DNA of 64,000 bases from Stomoxys calcitrans. Lineage: Eukaryota > Arthropoda > Insecta > Diptera > Muscidae. The position numbers and the translations under genes are program-made. This document shows, piece by piece, positions 62,001 to 64,000 of this stretch. Each line of letters begins with the position of its first letter. Within the stretch, counting starts at the first letter, position 1. Below the pieces are notes generated by a model, which did not search any database, was not told the origin of the DNA, and saw only the letters and a program-made list of their open reading frames with translations. The stretch spans positions 194,311,373 through 194,375,372 of the forward strand of contig NC_081553.1 in NCBI RefSeq assembly GCF_963082655.1. Direction: 5' to 3'.

Positions 62001-62576
62001 AGCCCATAGGCGAACTTTGGAACTATTTTTGGAACAATACAAGCAATCACCCAAAAATGTATGATTTTAATAAGACATGAAATTTTGTTGGTTTTAAAAA
62101 ATCTTTACTTGTCACTTTTCCAGCAATTTGGCACCCCAACGGGCACCGTGTGGATAGCCATCTTTACAAATCTTATCAACTTGAGTAACAATTATTTTCA
62201 GAACTCGGATTTTAGCAATTCCAGTTTACTGCCCGTCTCTGAACAAATTCCCATATTGCACAGAATAGGTAGGAGGTGGAGGAGAGGTAGTGAAATAAAT
62301 TTTTGAATAAATTTTTCTATTGTATTTTTTTTAGATCATTCTGTCCACTGCATGCGTTTGTGGGTTAAAGAGGAGGCCAAACGCCTCTGCAATGAATGGA
62401 AAATGGATCGTTTCTTTCAAATCTTAGAACATGATGTCAAATTATGCCTACAAGCCTTTGTCAATTTTAAGCTGCCAAAACTAACTGCCGATTTAACCGA
62501 TATTTTGATGTTGGTTTGTGTTGCCCTCAGAACGAAACTGATATGTGAGATAAATGCCAATATTGATAAGTTAAAG
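37923..62576 (+). CDS. Unrecognised conserved multi-exon gene (eight exons seen, 3' end outside window)
   Basis: Exons 37923-38066, 38137-38337, 57936-58166, 58237-58600, 61644-61823, 61889-62058, 62124-62268 and 62335-62576 have canonical GT/AG borders and matching phases, giving 559 uninterrupted codons. The ATG at 37923 follows an in-frame TAG at 37917, so it is the likely start. The protein begins MSSTPKWYCRNKSQ and is mainly amphipathic helix by eye (FVAQFIQKAFDICPTIF; MRLWVKEEAKRLCNEW), with no signal peptide and no motif I recognise. Codon structure and phase consistency argue for a real gene. The second intron (38338-57935) holds an intact IR gene on the other strand. The donor 'gtaagg' at 62577 implies further exons to the right. 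Confidence 0.75.
38137..38337 (+). CDS. Unrecognised gene, exon 2
   Basis: 67 codons after acceptor 'aactttctag', ending LTFVLKKT before donor 'gtgagt' at 38338. Includes EECERIVEQYWSLKDQ. Phase 0 both sides. It is followed by an intron of about 19.6 kb. Confidence 0.75.
38473..40913 (-). pseudogene. IR pseudogene split by a giant hexanucleotide array
   Basis: The minus strand from 40913 reads MYTAQQQKTSQLLKIWLA and continues with segments aligning to the intact IR at 47422-49368: EQHIESILEIDRQKFG, NYKQKFRNNILAIAI, MRQTRILFLL, then after a frameshift near 40423 EQHKMTNVGILPPN and YSQHWRNLQNKI, then after another shift near 40180 LKVDGLGARLIMLFTEKLKA. At that point in S1 the sequence becomes (ACTAAT)n for about 1.44 kb. 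Beyond it, another frame resumes FIKMSVMISLRSN and CPIAFFGKCVFITT, matching the intact receptor just before M1. Nothing like M1, pore, S2 or M3 follows. The copy is broken by two frameshifts, the array and loss of its 3' half. Confidence 0.75.
38640..40083. repeat. (ATTAGT)n hexanucleotide array, about 240 units
   Basis: About 1.44 kb of near-perfect ATTAGT repeats. The only interruptions seen are an ATTATT variant near 38855 and an ATTAGC variant near 38877, both in the first fifth of the array. All other 60-base rows are exact. It sits within the IR pseudogene and the gene 2 intron. Long Ile-Ser or Thr-Asn frames across it are artefacts of the period. Confidence 0.98.
40914..41181. other. 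Upstream of IR pseudogene, no feature
   Basis: Intronic sequence of gene 2, probably the former promoter side of the IR pseudogene. No repeat identified. Confidence 0.3.
41182..41600 (-). mobile_element. Mini-me-like third-subfamily tail, split by a MITE
   Basis: 'acgaactttggatacccaac', 'acctcgggtatatatgtaaa' and 'ctacctttcgtcataatcc' are the reverse complement of 28625-28690. After the MITE, 'gctttatcgaaatatggttc' continues the match. Confidence 0.7.
41282..41517. mobile_element. Mariner-type MITE, copy 2, inside a mini-me tail
   Basis: Same ends and interior as copy 1. The flanks (41185-41281 and 41518-41600) together match the third mini-me subfamily in reverse ('atttcgatatagctgctat' region of 28590), so it inserted into that element. 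Confidence 0.85.
41848..42066. repeat. Foldback element with arms of about 75 bp
   Basis: Left arm 'tcttaccaaaggcctcatca', 'gactattttgaaactaaaag', 'catgtttccacctactcact'; right arm is its complement with few mismatches ('aaacatgaaacttttagtgg', 'cctttggtaaggctgaaat'). The spacer is about 60 bp. Confidence 0.75.
42268..43770 (-). mobile_element. LINE family B, 3' half with RNase H
   Basis: Minus strand, 5' to 3': RT C-terminal text (YSSVVWWTAMER, KCWALCRWAVGSKWGLHATI), then TRALETILDIRPIDIQIK, an RNase H domain (CYTDESKLYN, VLQAEIRAIMECLRW, IFTDSKLAVRAI, VWVPGHNGIRGNERADDLA), then CRACGENDETLEHFLCHCPA. RNase H keeps D, E, D and the H/D of GHNGI...ADDLA. The RT is broken, and the left boundary joins LINE A at about 43770. 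Confidence 0.78.
43771..44630 (-). mobile_element. LINE family A endonuclease fragment
   Basis: The minus strand reads MGIAVGSGIADIELCNVHIP, SGHNLLIQGDFSAHHISWHS and GIALIEHIEGSTFCTVNGE, nearly the same as LINE A copies at 12140-12540 and 21353-21660. Degenerate. Confidence 0.75.
44640..45960 (-). mobile_element. LINE family C, 3' half with RNase H
   Basis: Minus strand, 5' to 3': post-RT GVFTAIVRPIMLYGVVVWWT and FDALNLMPHLML; RNase H beginning SYIDFYTDGSKLND, VYQSKILAIKEVVEWL, IFSDSQAAIKFLEN; and a 3' block repeated at 57150-57340. Frames break after the D motif. Confidence 0.78.
46030..46560 (-). mobile_element. LINE family A 5' fragment with inverted duplication
   Basis: Minus text VNFRFCSCPTSLREYSPTEY and ARCCANV match LINE A near 12960 and 20940. 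Within it, 46031-46088 is repeated in inverse orientation at 46208-46263 around a CTCCGACTC element. Confidence 0.7.
46561..47068. other. No gene recognised
   Basis: Possible repeat remnants, but no diagnostic motif on either strand. Confidence 0.3.
47069..47355 (+). mobile_element. tRNA-derived SINE, family A
   Basis: Starts 'gctaccgtggcacagagg', with B-box variant 'ggttcaaatcc'; the body contains 'aaaaaggaggcacctt' and 'cattgatatgagagaagt'. It sits just downstream of the 3' end of the intact IR gene, on the opposite strand. Confidence 0.78.
47422..49368 (-). CDS. Divergent ionotropic receptor (IR), intact single exon
   Basis: 648 codons. I chose the ATG at 49368 because it begins a hydrophobic signal-like stretch (MHTSWQIVFQVFTLLASYKA); an in-frame ATG 30 codons upstream (49458) gives a hydrophilic leader. 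Layout: N-terminal extracellular region; S1 ligand-binding half (GPGKWKLNGLAARLVMLF); M1 about 332-354 (FLLAMLVFSLLHSV); pore/M2 about 388-407 followed by SFTAHL, the counterpart of the glutamate-receptor SYTANL motif; S2 half; M3 about 583-611 (VWMIILVGLCGSAFTFVGEI); short basic, Gln-rich tail. Such receptors are chemosensory cation-channel subunits in insect neurons. Divergence and single-exon form suggest the taste-type divergent IR group; I cannot name the orthologue. It lies inside the giant intron of the gene on the opposite strand. Confidence 0.88.
   Translation of the reverse strand: MHTSWQIVFQVFTLLASYKANELENQILAIEKTGKQNFTCIGQLIKEIHKEAHIESLFIIEPQQSRDSRLKIIYEMGIPKLILSPGQVVQWQKLFSRNILTVAVLQEKWQSELWRTLARSLNFIRQTRILMVMAPHLETREKFNANLLKNLENYKMTNVLIFFPSNAVGDSLDITYHAVKPYPWYHLQSFTWQGEANHSFYPPHWRNFHNMSIITMPDQSITNSMVFYDGPGKWKLNGLAARLVMLFAEHYNASLRYYMPLEDETLHKGMHWAELTTLTAKGLINIPMMFRPDFNGSHWLIMPYPFLVGKWLVTVPCGQRMHIKEIYTLLTTKEVTAIFLLAMLVFSLLHSVMNKVCGGIYLKPINLLLNDKIIPGLLGQAVSLISTAWFAQKLMYLLLFLFGLNLSTSFTAHLNTMITSLPFHKEIETFEDLNRVNRKILFNTLDTKSLVDTNRLKPMENVLVYTDNNTLYRETRNSLNTSYGYAISSTLWGIYEQQQLYMGQRLFCAPPGLTLYDILPSGIPLEVNSEFKEAIEHFIFQTYTVGLQNQWYSSLFVDLVKYKQIPFSRGAPKPRNRTLNLDDFHWVWMIILVGLCGSAFTFVGEIMLHYFLRKRKWGSNQIRRRKQKVIKTAQQQQQFDNNKEKIIF
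49560..49645 (+). mobile_element. Mini-me-like head fragment
   Basis: 'accctacaccaccactgtgg', 'aatagggtattatgactttg' and 'caatgggtcagtatg' resemble the head of the second subfamily at 5857-5960. Confidence 0.5.
49800..51164 (-). mobile_element. LINE family D (Jockey-like) reverse transcriptase, recent but broken
   Basis: Minus strand: LNIGYFPSAWKVAVMVSIPK, HGCRPISILSPFEKLLEFFF, FGFRERRNSTTHALAVYSSH, AVGLDFAKAFDSVGHDGV, then, after one frameshift at a T-run near 50765, GVPQGSLPGPPTLYSVF, ANADDLMLAF, and post-RT LGIIFDGKFGFVRHVDYIL and LIYRQVIRPIISYAFPIWYG. Motif C has NADD where Y/FADD is expected. Long open frames imply a young insertion. No RNase H. Confidence 0.83.
51165..51299 (-). mobile_element. 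SINE family A fragment inserted in a LINE
   Basis: The reverse complement starts 'gaggccaccgtagcgcag' and includes 'ggttcgaatcctggcg', with about 130 bp of SINE. Both flanks are LINE D sequence (endonuclease end upstream, RT start downstream), so the SINE landed in or was exchanged into that LINE. Confidence 0.7.
51300..51725 (-). mobile_element. LINE family D, endonuclease C-terminal remnant
   Basis: The minus strand reads DHWAIRIRVAVGEMRDREPR and FLDFGRIYARRYRSLLEGGL, the end of an endonuclease domain and its linker, then broken text up to the SINE at 51299. Confidence 0.6.
51735..51815 (+). mobile_element. SINE family A fragment
   Basis: 'cgcctatgacaccgaaccc' then 'ttgggttcaaat' and an A-rich stretch match the head of family A, in decayed form. 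Confidence 0.55.
51850..51903. repeat. Short perfect hairpin
   Basis: 'cacacagaatagtcctttt' pairs with 'aaaaggactattctgtgtg' across a loop of about 13 bases. A partial third copy 'cacacagaaaagtcctt' lies at about 51826. Confidence 0.75.
51904..52743. other. Intron sequence with diverged repeat
   Basis: 52260-52740 has mini-me-like phrases ('gaatttcagctatatcggta', 'ataggctcaagaacttaca') but no clear units. 51904-52250 shows nothing recognisable. Confidence 0.4.
52744..53463. mobile_element. Foldback structure with arms of about 190-200 bp and a SINE-like loop
   Basis: The left arm 52744-52945 ('gcttctctttcgagacgagc', 'caccaaccactatgggatgc') is mirrored at 53275-53463 ('gcatcccatagtggttggtg', 'gctcgtctcgaaagagaag'). 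The loop has a SINE family B head in minus orientation ('ccgggattcgaacctgg', about 53059-53075) and a further end copy 'gagctcgtctcgaaagaga'. Confidence 0.8.
53570..53735 (-). mobile_element. Mini-me-like fragment, inverted
   Basis: 'gaccgacaggcagacgga' is inverted GTCY, and 'tatagtagtggtgttgggta' is the inverted head. Confidence 0.55.
53736..54279. other. Intron sequence, no feature seen
   Basis: AT-rich, no coding frame, no repeat identified. Confidence 0.3.
56829..56947. mobile_element. Mariner-type MITE, copy 3, internally deleted
   Basis: 'ttgggttggccaaaaagtgt' to 'gggcaacccaa', 119 bp, with half of the interior missing. It splits LINE C sequence. Confidence 0.85.
57070..57150 (+). mobile_element. 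SINE family A head fragment nested in LINE C
   Basis: 'gccaccgtagcccagcg' and 'ggttcgaatcctggct' match the SINE A head. LINE C sequence lies on both sides (RNase H-like text upstream, 3' region downstream). Confidence 0.7.
57372..57605. mobile_element. Mariner-type MITE, copy 4
   Basis: 'ttgagttgcccaaaaagtaa' to 'ttactttttgggcaacca', in the opposite orientation to copy 1 judged by its interior. Confidence 0.85.
57606..57935. other. Intron end upstream of exon 3
   Basis: Unique-looking intron sequence; short frames but no domain. It ends in the pyrimidine tract and acceptor at 57935. Confidence 0.4.
57936..58166 (+). CDS. Unrecognised gene, exon 3
   Basis: 77 codons after acceptor 'tttcattttcag'. 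It opens VCYLLKKSLQSEVWLSW and ends KSIDFPYVLQ before 'gtaagc'. Phase 0 on both sides, so it joins exon 2 without a break (LKKT-VCYLLKK). Confidence 0.75.
58237..58600 (+). CDS. Unrecognised gene, exon 4
   Basis: 364 bp after a 70-bp intron, from LAAQQRIEQNSLDLMFGLF to FDICPTIF plus one base. It contains a Ser/Asn-rich loop and NLTGDGEFQQYLND. Donor 'gtaagc' at 58601. The intron that follows (3.0 kb) holds a MITE and a large tandem-repeat block. Confidence 0.75.
58808..59037. mobile_element. Mariner-type MITE, copy 5
   Basis: 'ttgggttgcccaaaaagtaa' to 'ttactttttgggcaacccaa', same orientation as copy 4, in the intron after exon 58237-58600. Confidence 0.88.
59080..61235 (+). repeat. Large tandem repeat, units about 100-150 bp
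   Basis: More than ten units with 'caatatggggctcaaatgaa', 'aggtatttgagagtagagc', 'aaaacacccctaaatcgga' and 'catatttaccgaccatgg'. Spacings vary (103, 123, 130, 130). A pure C tract of about 20 bases lies at 59836-59860. It occupies the intron between exons 4 and 5 of gene 2. Confidence 0.85.
61370..61505 (+). repeat. Interspersed repeat G
   Basis: 'tggaatgctccatacgaag', 'tcgatatgacaaggcgag' and 'ttattggcgcctttgaata' match repeat G copies at 9585, 14730 and 63530. Confidence 0.6.
61644..61823 (+). CDS. Unrecognised gene, exon 5
   Basis: 180 bp, phase 1 in and phase 1 out. It reads G-HSNHEDLHEYVLKG and includes ILDHIILWWIDTP, then SWLYLANVK. The donor is the non-consensus but acceptable 'gtttgt'; the frame continues correctly into the next exon. 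Confidence 0.72.
61889..62058 (+). CDS. Unrecognised gene, exon 6
   Basis: 170 bp after a 65-bp intron. It reads D-IPEPVYSTLQGIGEIL and ends EQYKQSPKN before 'gtatga'. Phase 1 to 0. Confidence 0.72.
62124..62268 (+). CDS. Unrecognised gene, exon 7
   Basis: 145 bp after acceptor 'gtcacttttccag'. It reads QFGTPTGTVWIAIFTNLINL and ends EQIPILHRI plus one base. Donor 'gtagga'. The flanking introns are 65 and 66 bp, typical for flies. Confidence 0.73.
62335..62576 (+). CDS. Unrecognised gene, exon 8 (last visible)
   Basis: 242 bp after acceptor 'gtattttttttag'. It reads DHSVHCMRLWVKEEAKRLCN and ends INANIDKLK before 'gtaagg' at 62577. Phase ends at 0. Later exons are outside the window. Confidence 0.74.
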
Positions 62577-62679
62577 GTAAGGAAAATGAAAAAAAAAGAA
62601 GAAGAAACTGTTCTCTGGATACCCCTGCATGGATTTTAAAGATAAACAAAATTCCTTCAAAATCCTGGGATAATGCGCT

Positions 62680-63262
62680 ATCCATGAACCCAAGAAGTTT
62701 ATTTCGGAGATCGGTATATAAGACATCTATGTCCAAATATACAAAATTTCGCCGAAATCGGGTGACCAATAAGATTTTATCAGTCCAAAACAGTATATGA
62801 GTAAATCGGTCTATATGTCATTTGGACGAGTATACATTAGAGTGTCCCAAAAATGTTTTTATTGAAATGCATACCCTCAATTTAAACATTATATTGCATG
62901 GATGTCGAGGGGTCTAATACAATGCATTTTCCCAAATTTCACCGAAATCGGGTAGTAAATTGGATTTTATCAGTCCAAAACAGTGTATGGGAAAATTGGT
63001 CTATATGACATTTATACGAGTATACATTAGAGTGTCCCAAAATTTTTTTTTTTTATTGTAACGCATACCCTCAATTTTAACATTATATTGCATGTATGTC
63101 GAAGGGTATAGTACAATGCATTTTCCTAAATTTCACTGAAATCGGATATCAAATTAGATTTTATCAGTCCAAAACACTATATGGGAAAATCGCTCTATGT
63201 GACATTTATGCGAGTATACATTAGAGTGTCCCAAAAAAAAATTTTTATTGGAACGCATACCC
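62680..63262 (+). repeat. Tandem repeat of about 190 bp, three units
   Basis: 'gagtatacattagagtgtcc' starts at 62828, 63018 and 63212. Units also share 'gattttatcagtccaaaaca' and 'catatattgcatg'-like text. Confidence 0.8.
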
Positions 63263-63267
63263 TCCAT

Positions 63268-63425
63268 GTTAATACACACCACTACAGGATGGGGGTATAC
63301 TAATCTAGCAGTTCCATTTGTAACACCTCGAAATATTAGTCTAAGTCATGATATTTTAAGTCGAACTAGTCATGTCTGTCCGTCTGTCTGTCGAAAGCAC
63401 GCTAACTTTCGAAAGAGTAAGGCTA
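63268..63425 (+). mobile_element. Mini-me/Helitron-like head
   Basis: 'cacaccactacaggatggg', 'ggtatactaatctagcagt', 'gtctgtccgtctgtctgtcg' and 'aacctttcgaaagagtaa'-like core, broken by the next repeat. Confidence 0.7.
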
Positions 63426-63429
63426 TGCT

Positions 63430-63835
63430 GTTGTAGCCACATTTTCATGTGAAAGTGGCTTTCCTCGTCAAGCTCCTGTAGCTCGTTCTGTTCCAAAGGA
63501 CCGATCGCCGCGGGAACCGCGTGGTCATTGGTTATTTAAAGGAGCCAATAACCCGACTTGTCATATCGAGCATCATAGGCACTCAGTGTTTGTGCAAGAA
63601 CCGATGCCACTCGGCCTCTCACTGAGACTCTCCGCTCTATACCACTGATTGTCTTCGACTGCCGTTGCAGCTACACCGCATGGAGCATTCCACTATCCGC
63701 AACCTGAGGACGAGCCCGGTAGCTTGCAGCAAAGCTTCTCGTGACAGCAATGAACACCATGCAGATAGGACCTCAATGTTCCAGTCTGTGTGTAACTGTA
63801 GCTGCCCGTGCCGGCGATGTTGGAATTGTGTATGG
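63430..63835 (-). repeat. Interspersed repeat G, longest copy
   Basis: 'ctctataccactgattgtc', 'gcatggagcattccactatc' and 'aacccgacttgtcatatcg' are complements of copies at 9585-9665 and 61385-61500. It interrupts a mini-me element. Confidence 0.6.
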
Positions 63836-64000
63836 GTTAAATGGGTCCGTGTTTTGATATAGCTGTCATATAAAGCGATCTCGGATCTTGACTTCTTGAG
63901 AGCCTTTAGAGGGTGTTATTCTTATACGACTTCCAACTACAGTGCCAAGCATGGTTAAAATCGATTCATAACCTGATATAGCAGCCGTATAAACCGATCT
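63836..64000 (+). mobile_element. Mini-me/Helitron-like internal units at right edge
   Basis: 'gttttgatatagctgtcata', 'cggatcttgacttcttgag' and 'cctgatatagcagccgtata' belong to the 153-bp unit class. The element continues past the window. Confidence 0.7.

Overview
The window is eukaryotic, intron-rich and packed with repeats. It looks like a calyptrate fly, probably muscid (house fly, stable fly or horn fly type). The grounds are: a winged eye/TNRC18-type chromatin gene in an insect-style exon layout; divergent ionotropic receptors; insect non-LTR retrotransposons; mariner remnants and mariner-type MITEs; and many Helitron/mini-me-like repeats with the core 'GACCC..ATAAAGTATATA..TTCTTGATCG ... 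GTCGATCTAGCCATGTCCGTC' known from Drosophila. The species is an inference.

Three protein-coding loci can be supported. (1) 3998-18341, plus strand: the 3' part of a winged eye (wge)-like gene. Five exons join in frame into 607 codons plus a stop (Tudor/SH3-like module, low-complexity linker, BAH domain); its 5' exons lie left of the window. (2) 37923-62576, plus strand: eight exons of a conserved-looking gene I do not recognise, 559 codons in phase, continuing past 62576. Its second intron is about 19.6 kb. (3) 47422-49368, minus strand: an intact single-exon divergent ionotropic receptor nested in that intron. A second IR copy in the same intron (38473-40913) is a pseudogene split by about 1.44 kb of almost pure (ATTAGT)n. 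A separate broken gene copy lies at about 36684-37420.

Layout: 1-3000 LINE debris; 3000-18000 wge exons separated by introns full of LINE, SINE and mini-me-like elements; 18342-19000 wge 3' UTR; 19000-30840 nested repeats (mini-me, LINE, SINE, mariner) around AT-rich spacer; 30840-32190 AT-rich sequence that could be distal 3' UTR; 32440-36250 a composite minisatellite block; 36680-37420 pseudogene; 37923-62576 gene 2 with nested IR loci, five LINE families, MITEs and foldback structures; 62680-64000 more repeats.

The most striking points are: the hexanucleotide array inside an IR pseudogene; a 153-bp internal repeat period shared by clearly different mini-me-like subfamilies; a hairpin-forming minisatellite with units in two loop orientations, inserted in another minisatellite; and several large inverted duplications built from SINE or LINE sequence. 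No complete new multi-gene system was found.
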